Positions 7,337-15,606 of a stretch of DNA of 26,337 nucleotides are shown in pieces. Both the position numbers and the translations under genes were made by a program. Source of the DNA: J061 sp003695725 [NCBI: Candidatus Schekmanbacteria bacterium] (GTDB lineage Bacteria > Schekmanbacteria > GWA2-38-11); NCBI GenBank assembly GCA_003695725.1, contig RFHX01000203.1, forward strand, positions 1-26,337, given 5' to 3'. The notes below the pieces were generated by a model. The model saw only the letters and a program-made list of their open reading frames with translations. It made no database searches and was not told the origin of the DNA. How positions within the stretch are numbered: the stretch's first letter is position 1; the number at the start of each line of letters is the position of its first letter.

Positions 7337-10138
7337 ATGAATCAGTCCAGCCGCCAGTCAAAAGATAAACCCCTTCGAGAAGATGTCCGATTTCTTGGCA
7401 ATATCCTTGGTAGTGTAATTATCGAGCAATCAGGAAAAGCAGTTTTTGATGTAGAAGAGAAAATAAGGTTATTGAGCAAAGAGCTTCGACAGAGATACGA
7501 TTGCCAGAGAGAGGCTCAGCTAAAGAAAATTATCAGCGAATTAAAGACCCTTAAGATGGAGAATGTCATAAGGGCTTTTTCACTATATTTTCAGCTCGTT
7601 AATATTGCAGAGCAATACCACCGCATAAGGAGAAGAAAGTATTATAAACTTCATCCTGCAGGAGTCGTTCAAAGAGGCTCATTCAAGGAGCTTTATTTTT
7701 GGCTAAAAAATCAGAGGATAAGAAGAAAAGATTTGATCGATGCTTTGAAAGGAATTCAGATTCAGCTTGTAACAACAGCCCACCCCACAGAAGCAGTCAG
7801 AAGGACAGTCTTGACTAAACTTCGCAGAATTGCGTCACTTCTTGAAAGAAAAGATGAAGCAGGAATATCTGATTATGAAAAAGAACGGATTTTAAGTGAA
7901 TTCAAAAAGGAGGTAACGCTTCTTTGGCAAACTGACGAAATACGCCATTTTAAACCAACGGTAATAGATGAAATAAGAAATTCCTTATATTACTACGACG
8001 AAATATTTTATGATTCCCTTCCAGAAAGTCATAGGGAATTGGAAGAGATTGGATTAAAGGATTTTTTAAAGTCCAATAAACTTTCTCCTCTTATCTGTTT
8101 TGGCACATGGGTTGGAGGTGATAGAGACGGAAATCCATTGGTAGATGATTTGGTAACTGAGATTGCCGCAAGATATCAAAAAGACCTTATATTGAGCCAT
8201 TATAGGCAGGAGTGCCGAAAGCTCATTGATTCATTGAGTATTTCCAATAGAATTGTCCGCCCGAGCCGCAGGCTTTTGTTTTCTATCAATAAAGATGGTA
8301 AAGAATTGCCTGAAATAAAGCTTGCATTGGCACCTCGCAATATAAATGAGCCATATCGAAAGAAATTATCCTTCATAATGGCAAAGCTTGATAACACAAT
8401 CAAAGCAAATTATCCTTCAACCGCTCAAGATACATCTTCAGATAAGAAGATTTACAGAGATTATTCTGAATTTCTTAATGATTTAATTGTAATCAGAGAC
8501 AGTTTGATTGAGAATAAGGCAGCAGCCGTTGCAATGAATGAAGTCGATTCTCTGATTAGAAAAGTTGAAATCTTCAAATTTCATCTGGCAGATTTGGACA
8601 TTAGAGAATTTTCGCGAAATATAACCAACGCAATTGGAGAAATAGCTCAAGAATTCAGTATTTGCTCTGCTACTGAATACATCGGTTTTGGCAGTGATGA
8701 AAGGGTAAGAATATTGAACAAACTTTTCACCGGAAAGAGGGAACTTGATGCAGATGATAGAAAAAAATATTCTGCAGACACTATGAGAATCATAAATCTT
8801 TTTTCACTAATAGCAAAGCTGTCTGCGGAAATCTCCCGTTATCTCATAAATTCCTTCATTATAAGCAACACTGAAAATTCCTCTGACCTTTTGGAAGTGC
8901 TCTTCTTGATGGATAAATTTTGCATTTACAAAAAAAGTGGAAAGGAATTGAAGAAAACTTTTGATATAGTTCCACTCTTTGAATCAATAGATTCCCTGAG
9001 AAAAGCGGCTCAAATTATGGATTCCCTTTGGAATCATCCTCTTTACAGAAAACATCTCAAAAGAAGAGGAAATATTCAGGAAATAATGCTTGGTTATTCA
9101 GACAGCAATAAGGATGGTGGTTATTTGACTTCAAATTGGGAGCTGTACAAGGCACAAATCAGTTTAAGCGATACTGCAAAAAAATATGGAATAGAACTCA
9201 AACTGTTTCATGGAAGAGGCGGCACAGTAGGGCGTGGCGGAGGACCAACCAATGCTGCAATCCTTGCCCTGCCAACTGGCGTAAGTGGAAAGATAAAGAT
9301 AACAGAACAGGGAGAGGTGATTTCATCAAAGTATCTCCTGCGGGAAATTGCAATGAGAAATTTTGAATTAGTCCTTTCCGCAATGGTGATGAAGATGGTT
9401 TCAGAAATGAAGAAAAAAGCTCCTTTGCCTAAAAGATGGGAAAGAGCAATGGATAAGCTTTCTGAAGAATCTTATAGGGTTTATAGGATGCTTGTTTATA
9501 AGGACCCGGATTTTATAGATTATTTTTATGAAGCAACACCGATAGATGAAATAAGTAAACTCAATATTGGTTCAAGGCCTTCAAAGAGAAAACAATCACG
9601 CCGCATTGAGGATTTAAGAGCGATTCCTTGGGTTTTTTCATGGATGCAGAATCGTCATATCCTGCCGGGATGGTACGGCGTAGGTTCAGCCCTTGAGAAG
9701 TTTTCTGAAATATCGACGGCTAATAAGAAACTTCTGAAAGAGATGTATGAAAATTGGCAGTTTTTCAAAGCGCTGATAGACAATATCGAGATGACGCTTG
9801 CAAAGGCAGATATGCGGATAGCGGAAAATTATATGCAGTTGGCAAAGAATAAGGAGTCTGCAAGGCGTATATTTGACAATATAAAAAGAGAATTTTATTT
9901 AACTTGCGATATGGTTTTATCTATTGGCGGAAATAAAAGACTTCTTGAAAAAAATCCAATACTTCAGCGTTCCATAGCTCTTAGAAATCCTTATATCGAC
10001 CCTTTGAGTTATATTCAGGTTGAATTGCTGAAGAAGCTCAGAAGCACTAAGTTAAAGAAATCTGAGCGCCAAAAACTTACCTTTATGACTCTTTTGACGA
10101 TAAATGGAATTTCTGCTGGAATGCGCAACACGGGTTAA
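7337..10138 (+). CDS. ppc: Phosphoenolpyruvate carboxylase
   Basis: Carboxylates PEP with bicarbonate to give oxaloacetate and phosphate, an anaplerotic or carbon-fixing step in the cytoplasm. The 933-residue product is of normal bacterial length. The catalytic histidine is in VTTAHPTEA (H149). Further family motifs are GTWVGGDRDGNPLV (about 255-268), GYSDSNKDGGYLTSNWELY (about 586-604), the glycine-rich loop FHGRGGTVGRGGGPT (about 624-638), ALRNPYIDPLSYIQVE, and the conserved C-terminal GMRNTG. All are intact, so the enzyme should be active. Phosphorylation of an N-terminal serine, as in plants, is not expected. The preceding FmdB gene and enolase are on the same strand, so product and substrate enzymes of the PEP node are neighbours. 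Confidence 0.98.
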   Translation: MNQSSRQSKDKPLREDVRFLGNILGSVIIEQSGKAVFDVEEKIRLLSKELRQRYDCQREAQLKKIISELKTLKMENVIRAFSLYFQLVNIAEQYHRIRRRKYYKLHPAGVVQRGSFKELYFWLKNQRIRRKDLIDALKGIQIQLVTTAHPTEAVRRTVLTKLRRIASLLERKDEAGISDYEKERILSEFKKEVTLLWQTDEIRHFKPTVIDEIRNSLYYYDEIFYDSLPESHRELEEIGLKDFLKSNKLSPLICFGTWVGGDRDGNPLVDDLVTEIAARYQKDLILSHYRQECRKLIDSLSISNRIVRPSRRLLFSINKDGKELPEIKLALAPRNINEPYRKKLSFIMAKLDNTIKANYPSTAQDTSSDKKIYRDYSEFLNDLIVIRDSLIENKAAAVAMNEVDSLIRKVEIFKFHLADLDIREFSRNITNAIGEIAQEFSICSATEYIGFGSDERVRILNKLFTGKRELDADDRKKYSADTMRIINLFSLIAKLSAEISRYLINSFIISNTENSSDLLEVLFLMDKFCIYKKSGKELKKTFDIVPLFESIDSLRKAAQIMDSLWNHPLYRKHLKRRGNIQEIMLGYSDSNKDGGYLTSNWELYKAQISLSDTAKKYGIELKLFHGRGGTVGRGGGPTNAAILALPTGVSGKIKITEQGEVISSKYLLREIAMRNFELVLSAMVMKMVSEMKKKAPLPKRWERAMDKLSEESYRVYRMLVYKDPDFIDYFYEATPIDEISKLNIGSRPSKRKQSRRIEDLRAIPWVFSWMQNRHILPGWYGVGSALEKFSEISTANKKLLKEMYENWQFFKALIDNIEMTLAKADMRIAENYMQLAKNKESARRIFDNIKREFYLTCDMVLSIGGNKRLLEKNPILQRSIALRNPYIDPLSYIQVELLKKLRSTKLKKSERQKLTFMTLLTINGISAGMRNTG

Positions 10139-10177
10139 ATATTTCATTAAATTACAATGACTTTTACATCTATCTTA

Positions 10178-10206
10178 TTGACATAAGCTTTTTCAGATGG
10201 TATAGA
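10178..10206 (+). promoter_or_regulatory. Strong sigma-70-type promoter before the transglycosylase
   Basis: A perfect -35 hexamer TTGACA (10178-10183) is separated by exactly 17 bases from TATAGA (10201-10206), a five-of-six match to TATAAT. The usual seven-base distance puts the start site at about 10213, which is the A of an in-frame ATG. This predicts a leaderless mRNA and separates this gene's transcription from ppc. Confidence 0.6.
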
Positions 10207-10212
10207 ATGCCT

Positions 10213-10866
10213 ATGCAATTTAGAACTTCAAAGCATTTTATTTTACTGTTTCTTATTATTTCTTTCTTCTTTTTTGCAGTTTCAGTAGAAGGAAAGATAT
10301 ATAAGATAATAACTGCTGACGGCACAATACATCTTACAGATAATCCATTGAGAAAGAGTTTTGTCAATAGCCGCAAAGCAGAATATTATTCATCAAAGAG
10401 AAAGGTGCAAAGGGATTATAATGAAGAAAAGTTTAGTGGAATAATCGATGATGTTGCAGAGAAATATGGCATAGACAGGGATTTGATTATAACCATTATA
10501 GAGTGTGAATCAGGATTTGACCCCTATGCTGTTTCTGAAAAAGGCGCAGTAGGGCTTATGCAGTTAATGCCGGAAACAGCGAAAAGATTTGGTGTTGAGG
10601 ATAGATTTAATCCGAAAGATAACATTCAGGGTGGAGTCGCATATATTGATTATCTGATGAATTTGTACGATGAAAAACTCGACCTTGTACTTGCCGCATA
10701 TAATGCAGGCGAAAAAGCAATTGAGAAACATAAAGGAATACCGCCTTTCGCTGAAACAAAAGGGTTTGTAAAAAGGGTGCTAAGTCTATATGACAGGAGG
10801 AAGGGAGCAAAGGCATATATTGTAAGACACAATGACGGGACTATTTTGATAACAAATCACGATTAG
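10213..10866 (+). CDS. Exported SLT-family lytic transglycosylase with DUF4124-like ends
   Basis: Predicted to cleave peptidoglycan between MurNAc and GlcNAc in the periplasm. Residues 1-27 form a signal peptide (hydrophobic FILLFLIISFFFFAV, probable cleavage near VEG/K). Next is a DUF4124-like motif (IYKIITADGTIHLTDNP). The SLT domain runs from about 75 to 190, with ECESGFDPYAVS (catalytic Glu E99), GAVGLMQLMPETA and AAYNAG. The C-terminus carries a second DUF4124-like motif, AYIVRHNDGTILITN. I chose the ATG at 10213 because the one at 10207 abuts the -10 box of a strong promoter and neither has a ribosome binding site; the alternative adds only two residues. The B12 genes follow 58 bases later. 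Confidence 0.9.
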   Translation: MQFRTSKHFILLFLIISFFFFAVSVEGKIYKIITADGTIHLTDNPLRKSFVNSRKAEYYSSKRKVQRDYNEEKFSGIIDDVAEKYGIDRDLIITIIECESGFDPYAVSEKGAVGLMQLMPETAKRFGVEDRFNPKDNIQGGVAYIDYLMNLYDEKLDLVLAAYNAGEKAIEKHKGIPPFAETKGFVKRVLSLYDRRKGAKAYIVRHNDGTILITNHD

Positions 10867-10924
10867 AATTTGTTGAGCAAATTAATTGAAGCAAATAAAT
10901 GCGAGATGAATTAGGAGGGAAAAA

Positions 10925-11314
10925 GTGAGCAAGAAAAAAAGAGTCTTGATAGCAAAGCCGGGACTCGATGGACACGACCGCGGCGCAAAGATTGTAGCCC
11001 GTGCATTGAGAGATGCCGGCTACGAAGTAATCTACACAGGATTGCATCAAACACCTGAACAGATTGTATCGGCTGCTATGCAGGAAGATGTCGATGCAAT
11101 TGGGGTAAGTATTCTCTCAGGTTCTCATGATTACCATTTTAAAAAGATTATGGAGCTTCTCAAAGAGAAGAAGATGGATGATGTCGTAGTGTTTGGCGGG
11201 GGAATTATTCCTGAAGATGATATCCCAACGCTCAAATCTTATGGAGTTGCAGAAATTTTTACCCCCGGTACATCTACAGAAGAGGTGATAAAATTTATAG
11301 AGGAGAAGCTATAA
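10925..11314 (+). CDS. B12-binding small subunit of a methylmalonyl-CoA-type mutase
   Basis: A 129-residue stand-alone cobalamin-binding domain, equivalent to the C-terminal domain of methylmalonyl-CoA mutase, which rearranges methylmalonyl-CoA to succinyl-CoA. The motif DGHDRG (residues 15-20) gives the cobalt-coordinating H17, and the second and third family motifs are visible as SILSGSH and VFGGGIIP. The GTG start has a near-ideal AGGAGG at 10913-10918, six bases upstream. MeaB follows after two bases, so the two are an operon. The large catalytic subunit is not in this window and must be elsewhere. Other acyl-CoA mutases (isobutyryl-CoA, ethylmalonyl-CoA) use the same domain, so substrate is open. 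Confidence 0.93.
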   Translation: MSKKKRVLIAKPGLDGHDRGAKIVARALRDAGYEVIYTGLHQTPEQIVSAAMQEDVDAIGVSILSGSHDYHFKKIMELLKEKKMDDVVVFGGGIIPEDDIPTLKSYGVAEIFTPGTSTEEVIKFIEEKL

Positions 11315-11316
11315 CT

Positions 11317-12252
11317 GTGGAATTAGCTGAAAGAGCCCTCAATGGAGATTTAAGGGCGCTTGCGAAGATTATTACTTCCATTGAGAATGAAGAAAAGGGA
11401 TGGGTGGACTACATCAAGAAACTTTATCCCCATTCCGGAGAAGCTTATACTATTGGTATAACCGGAATACCGGGCGCAGGCAAATCAACGCTTACTGATA
11501 AACTAATCAGAGCATTAAGAAAAGATGATGAATCGGTTTCCGTAATTGCAGTTGACCCTTCCAGTCCCTTTTCCGGTGGAGCCATTCTTGCTGACAGAAT
11601 AAGAATGAATGACCACTTTCTCGATGACAAAGTTTTCATTAGAAGTATGGCAACAAGGGGGGCTTTGGGAGGACTTTCGAAAAAAACATTCGATGTTGCC
11701 GGAGCGCTCGATGCCTGTGGTTTTAAGTGGATTGTTATTGAAACAGTTGGCGTGGGGCAGGATGAAGTTGATATAGCAAAGGTTGCAGATACTACCGTTG
11801 TGGTTTTTGCGCCGGGTACCGGAGATGAGATGCAGGCAATGAAAGCTGGCATTATGGAGATTGGTGATATTTTCGTAGTCAATAAAGCTGACAACGAAGG
11901 GGCTGAAAAACTTGAAACAGAACTGAATGCGATTCTCGATATGAACTATTCTATGAGAGATGCAGACTGGAAGGTACCTGTTATGAAGACAGTAGGAATA
12001 ACAGGTGAAGGGATTGATGAATTACTTGCAAAGATTAAAGAGCACCGTACTTTCCTTGACAGCAAAAAAGACAAAAAACTTGAAAAATTGATTCAGAGAA
12101 ACAAAAATGAAATAATAAGTATAGTTAGAGATAAACTTTTAGAAGAACTTCTATCTAAATCGACTAATGGTGATTTGACTGAATTGGCAAAAAAAGTTGC
12201 TCTGAAAGAGATTGACGCTTATACGGCAGCTGAAACCTTAATGAAGAAATAG
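11317..12252 (+). CDS. meaB: MeaB-type GTPase, acyl-CoA mutase chaperone
   Basis: A G3E-family P-loop GTPase that gates cofactor loading of B12-dependent acyl-CoA mutases and protects them from inactivation. The 311-residue product has the Walker A loop GIPGAGKST (50-58), DPSSPFSGGAILADRIRM, the switch region ETVGVGQDEVDIA, and the base-specificity motif NKAD. Length and motif order match MeaB/ArgK. The gene starts with GTG two bases after the B12-subunit stop, with AGGAG (11301-11305) inside the upstream gene serving as ribosome binding site, so translation is probably coupled. The old ArgK name (arginine transport kinase) is misleading; the adjacent B12 subunit supports the mutase role. Confidence 0.95.
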   Translation: MELAERALNGDLRALAKIITSIENEEKGWVDYIKKLYPHSGEAYTIGITGIPGAGKSTLTDKLIRALRKDDESVSVIAVDPSSPFSGGAILADRIRMNDHFLDDKVFIRSMATRGALGGLSKKTFDVAGALDACGFKWIVIETVGVGQDEVDIAKVADTTVVVFAPGTGDEMQAMKAGIMEIGDIFVVNKADNEGAEKLETELNAILDMNYSMRDADWKVPVMKTVGITGEGIDELLAKIKEHRTFLDSKKDKKLEKLIQRNKNEIISIVRDKLLEELLSKSTNGDLTELAKKVALKEIDAYTAAETLMKK

Positions 12253-12277
12253 TATCTGAATTTAAGGGGACATTGAT

Positions 12278-12742
12278 ATGGCGAAAAACACAGCAGAGAA
12301 TAAATTGAGTAAGGAGTTAAGGTCAAAACTTAATGAGAAAGACAAGATTGGTATCCTTTCGGCAGTTGACACCAATAGCGTGCCTAATATGACATTGATA
12401 GTTTTCTTTATTTCAAAGGATGAGGAAAGCATCCTTTTTGCAATAGACAAGGAAAATCCCTGTTATAAAAATCTAGTAAAAAACAAGAAGGTTGTTTTTG
12501 GCATTTATGATAATGATAATTTCTGTTACAAAATCGTTGGAAGGGCAGGAGTAGTAAAAGCACCCTCCGATACGCATCCAATGATGAATATTGTGCGTTT
12601 AGATGTAATTACTATTCAGGAAGAAACTTTCCCTTATATGAGAGTCACAAATGGCATTGCAATTGAATATCTCGATGCAAAGACAACGCGCTTTGGCAAC
12701 GCAATGTTCAAGGAATTAAAAAAAGTTGCCGCAGAGCTGTAA
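12278..12742 (+). CDS. Pyridoxamine 5'-phosphate oxidase-like FMN split-barrel protein
   Basis: A 154-residue protein with the pattern of the FMN-binding split barrel. The early strands read KIGILSAVDTNSVPNMTLI, then ESILFAIDKENPCYKNLVKNKKVVFGIYD, where the K-N-L-x-K-N-K-K-V segment is typical of this superfamily. The C-terminal part (about 105-154) is less typical. Members bind FMN or F420 and act as oxidases, reductases or flavin-binding regulators; the substrate cannot be told. AAGGGG precedes the ATG. The gene follows meaB by 25 bases on the same strand and may be the third gene of that operon, though no functional link with B12 mutases is known to me. Confidence 0.72.
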   Translation: MAKNTAENKLSKELRSKLNEKDKIGILSAVDTNSVPNMTLIVFFISKDEESILFAIDKENPCYKNLVKNKKVVFGIYDNDNFCYKIVGRAGVVKAPSDTHPMMNIVRLDVITIQEETFPYMRVTNGIAIEYLDAKTTRFGNAMFKELKKVAAEL

Positions 12743-12810
12743 TTCTCTATAAATACAATGACGCAGGCATATGATTTATTTTTTTCTATTCATTTCCAGA
12801 TGTCATTGAT

Positions 12811-12956
12811 TTCTTAAGGGTGTTCTATCAAGATAGCAATAGCCACTTCTCTGAGCCACAAGCATATTTGGTCTTCTATGAGGAGCATACACTGACTTGA
12901 CAGGAGCAGTTAGGAAGTCGATTTACTTAAGCCAGTTAAAGAGGTATCCCTGTTGC
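12811..12956 (+). ncRNA. Candidate structured RNA, 6S-like
   Basis: This part of the 271-base gap is less AT-rich than its flanks and has long-range pairing. AGGGTGTT(CT) at 12817-12826 can pair with AGAGGTATCCCT (12940-12951) to form a closing helix of 8-10 pairs with two bulges. Inside, ACTTC (12845-12849) pairs with GAAGT (12914-12918). A small hairpin CTAT(CAAG)ATAG lies at 12825-12836. Three segments resemble, in the right order, conserved 6S RNA segments as I remember them: GGTGTTC near the 5' arm, CTGAGCC (12851-12857), and GGAAGTC followed by an A/T stretch and ACTT (12913-12927). At about 145 nt it is shorter than typical 6S RNA (160-200 nt). No clear promoter or terminator was found. 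This is a suggestion from pattern only. Confidence 0.35.
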
Positions 12957-13013
12957 GCTTTATGGTAGAAAAATCTTTTATATTTTAAGAATAAATTTTA
13001 TTAGAAATATGTA

Positions 13014-15593
13014 ATGAATGCAAGAATGTTAAAAAATCTGCACAGAGTTTTAAAACCTTCACGCTATATCGGTGGTGAGATTGGAAGCATTGTTAAACCT
13101 CACGAGAAAGTGCACCTTCGTTTTGCTCTTGTATTTCCTGAAGTTTATGAATTGGGAATTTCCAATCTGGGATTGAGAATACTATATCAGATACTAAACA
13201 ATATGCCCGGTGTGCAGGCAGAAAGGGTTTATGCGCCTTGGCCTGATATGGAAAATCTTATGAGAAAAGAGAAAATTCCACCATATGGAATTGAATGCGG
13301 CACTCCTCTTTACGATTTTGACATAATTGGTTTTTCTCTCCAGTATGAGCTTCTATATACAAATCTTGTCAATATTTTGGATATTGCAGGATTGCCCTTT
13401 TATGCGAAAGATAGAGATGAGAGATTCCCTTTAATCATTGCTGGCGGACCTTGTTCCTTCAATCCTGAGCCGGTGGCAGATTTTTTTGATGCAATTCTCA
13501 TTGGCGATGGTGAAAAGGCGGTAGTTGAAATTGTCAATTGTTATAGTGTATGGAAAAACGGGAAAAATCCAAAAAAAGATGAGCTTCTCCACGCACTTTC
13601 TGAAATCGAAGGCGTCTATATCCCATCCTTCTTTAAGGTGGATTATTTTGATTCGGGCAGAATAAAATCGATTAACTGCCTTGAAGGAAAAAAAGTCATA
13701 AAACGAAGCATAGTCCATAGTCTTGATTATGAAGCTTTCCACAGAAAACCTATCATTCCTTACTGCGAAGCAGTGCATGACAGAATTAATATCGAAATAA
13801 TGCGTGGATGCTCAGCAGGGTGCCGCTTCTGTCAAGCAGGAATCATCTATAGACCTGTGCGGGAGAGAGGCAGAGATGAAGTTATAGAAAAGGCGATAGA
13901 AGAAATTCAGCAAAGTGGTTACAGGGATTTGGCGCTGTCGAGTCTTAATGTTGCAGGTCACTCTGAGATTGAAGAGATTGTTTCATCTCTTATGGAGAGA
14001 GTGAAGTTTAAAAAGGTTTCAATTTCACTTCCATCATTGAGGGCAGACATCTTAAAAAGCGGTATTATTGCTGAGAATATCGCAAAGGTGAGAAAAACGG
14101 GTTTTACAATTGCTCCTGAGGCAGGTACACAGCGTCTGCGGAATATCATCAATAAAGGCATAAACGAAGATGAGATAATCGATTCTGTGCTGACTTCATT
14201 TTCGAAGGGATGGCAGTCGCTGAAACTCTACTTTATGGTTGGACTTCCCTTTGAAACTGATGAGGATGTGCAGGGGATTGGTGAACTTGTATGGAAGATT
14301 GTTGATAGAATAAAATCTGCCGGTAAAAGGTTTAAAAGACTTTCCGTTTCAATTTCACCTTTCGTACCCAAAGCGCATACGCCTTTTCAGTGGTGTAGGA
14401 TGTGCAAAGTGGAGGAAATTGAAAGAAAAGTAGGAATTATCCTTGATATGGTCAGATCAAGAAAGATCGATATTGAATGGCATACTCCATGGACAAGTAT
14501 TCTTGAAGGTGCTTTTGCGCGGGGAGACAGACGGCTTTCAAGGATAATTGTATCTGCATTCAAAAAGGGTGCTAAATTCGATGGGTGGCGTGAATACTTC
14601 AAACTGCAGATATGGAAAGAATCATTCAAAGAAGAGGGAATTGATTTAGAAGAATATGCGACACGAAGAATGGGTTTTGATGAAATATTGCCGTGGGACC
14701 ATATTGACTGCGGCATAAAAAAATCATTTTTGTTGGAGGAATACAAAAAGGCGAGGGATGAAAAAGTTACAGCTGATTGTTCTATAGAAGGATGTCATAA
14801 TTGCGGGCTTGAAAGCGAATGCGCAAGTGTGAGGAAATATGCAGAAAATAGAAAAACTCAAGAAAGAGAAAAAAAATCATTAATTATAGATGAAAGAGAA
14901 TTTGTGCCTGAGGAAGAAGAAAGGCATTTTTACAGAATAAAATATTGCAGAAAAGGTCTTATGAAATATTTATCACATACAGAATTCAGGAATCTTTTTG
15001 AGCGCGCAATTGCAAGAGCAAATATCCCTGTTGCTTTTACTCGAGGATTTCATCCTTCTCCCTGTATATCATATGGAATGCCTCTTCCTGTCGGTGTTGA
15101 GGGGGAAGGAGAATATCTGGATATTGAGCTTACAAAGAGGGCGGACTGTAAAGAGTTGAAGAAGTTATTAAATTCAGAGCTACCGCATAATATAAAGGCA
15201 ATAGATGTGATAAGAAGAAAGAACAAAAAACCCTCTCTTCAATCAAGTATCAGGGGATTTGTATATGAAATTATTTTTTTAGATGAAGTTTTCAAAGAAG
15301 ATGAAAATTTAGAAAATTTAATTAGTGAGAGAATCGATTTGTTCAACAAAGCAGATGAGTTCATTGTCGAGAAGAAGCGTAAAGACAATGCGACGACAAT
15401 AGATTTAAAGAAATATGTTTCAATTGAAAAAAATTCGGCTTCTGATTATAAAGTAGCAATAAAGGTATCAGAGGGGAAAGCCCCTTCAATTTTTGTTGTA
15501 CTGAAAGAGATTTTCAATATCGACTCTAAAAGAGAAGAGCTTCCTCATTCTTCAATGCCGGAAATCATAAGAAAAGAGATTATCATTGAATGA
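13014..15593 (+). CDS. Radical SAM protein (TIGR03960-type) fused to a DUF2344/TIGR03936 domain
   Basis: An 859-residue fusion. The N-terminal 250 residues resemble the B12-binding-like region of TIGR03960 proteins (FALVFPEVYELGISNLG; IIAGGPCSFNPEP). The radical SAM core starts at RGCSAGCRFCQAG, with the [4Fe-4S] ligands C266, C270 and C273; later motifs include IAPEAGTQRLRNIINKG and LYFMVGLPFETDED. A second cysteine cluster, C589-x4-C-x2-C-x6-C, lies before the C-terminal DUF2344 domain (about 640-859), which has YLSHTEFRNLFERA and GFHPSP. The family function is not established; in many bacteria it sits beside RNase E/G, absent here. No clear Shine-Dalgarno precedes the ATG, and an in-frame ATG at 13026 is an alternative. 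Confidence 0.93.
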   Translation: MNARMLKNLHRVLKPSRYIGGEIGSIVKPHEKVHLRFALVFPEVYELGISNLGLRILYQILNNMPGVQAERVYAPWPDMENLMRKEKIPPYGIECGTPLYDFDIIGFSLQYELLYTNLVNILDIAGLPFYAKDRDERFPLIIAGGPCSFNPEPVADFFDAILIGDGEKAVVEIVNCYSVWKNGKNPKKDELLHALSEIEGVYIPSFFKVDYFDSGRIKSINCLEGKKVIKRSIVHSLDYEAFHRKPIIPYCEAVHDRINIEIMRGCSAGCRFCQAGIIYRPVRERGRDEVIEKAIEEIQQSGYRDLALSSLNVAGHSEIEEIVSSLMERVKFKKVSISLPSLRADILKSGIIAENIAKVRKTGFTIAPEAGTQRLRNIINKGINEDEIIDSVLTSFSKGWQSLKLYFMVGLPFETDEDVQGIGELVWKIVDRIKSAGKRFKRLSVSISPFVPKAHTPFQWCRMCKVEEIERKVGIILDMVRSRKIDIEWHTPWTSILEGAFARGDRRLSRIIVSAFKKGAKFDGWREYFKLQIWKESFKEEGIDLEEYATRRMGFDEILPWDHIDCGIKKSFLLEEYKKARDEKVTADCSIEGCHNCGLESECASVRKYAENRKTQEREKKSLIIDEREFVPEEEERHFYRIKYCRKGLMKYLSHTEFRNLFERAIARANIPVAFTRGFHPSPCISYGMPLPVGVEGEGEYLDIELTKRADCKELKKLLNSELPHNIKAIDVIRRKNKKPSLQSSIRGFVYEIIFLDEVFKEDENLENLISERIDLFNKADEFIVEKKRKDNATTIDLKKYVSIEKNSASDYKVAIKVSEGKAPSIFVVLKEIFNIDSKREELPHSSMPEIIRKEIIIE

Positions 15594-15606
15594 ATTTTAG
15601 CGGTAT

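Noticed and set aside
8100-8117. TGGCAC-like match to a sigma-54 promoter
   Set aside because: It is inside ppc, encodes the conserved GTWVGG motif, and lacks the GC element at correct spacing.
11445-11894. A 149-codon open frame on the minus strand
   Set aside because: It is antisense inside meaB, whose protein is complete with all motifs.
12813-12931. CTTAAG occurring twice (12813-12818 and 12926-12931) as an operator pair
   Set aside because: A six-base palindrome occurs often by chance in AT-rich DNA, and the copies sit inside the candidate RNA.
12743-13013. A decayed transposase or other pseudogene in the gap
   Set aside because: Translations on both strands show no transposase motif or target-site repeats; long-range pairing fits a structured RNA better.
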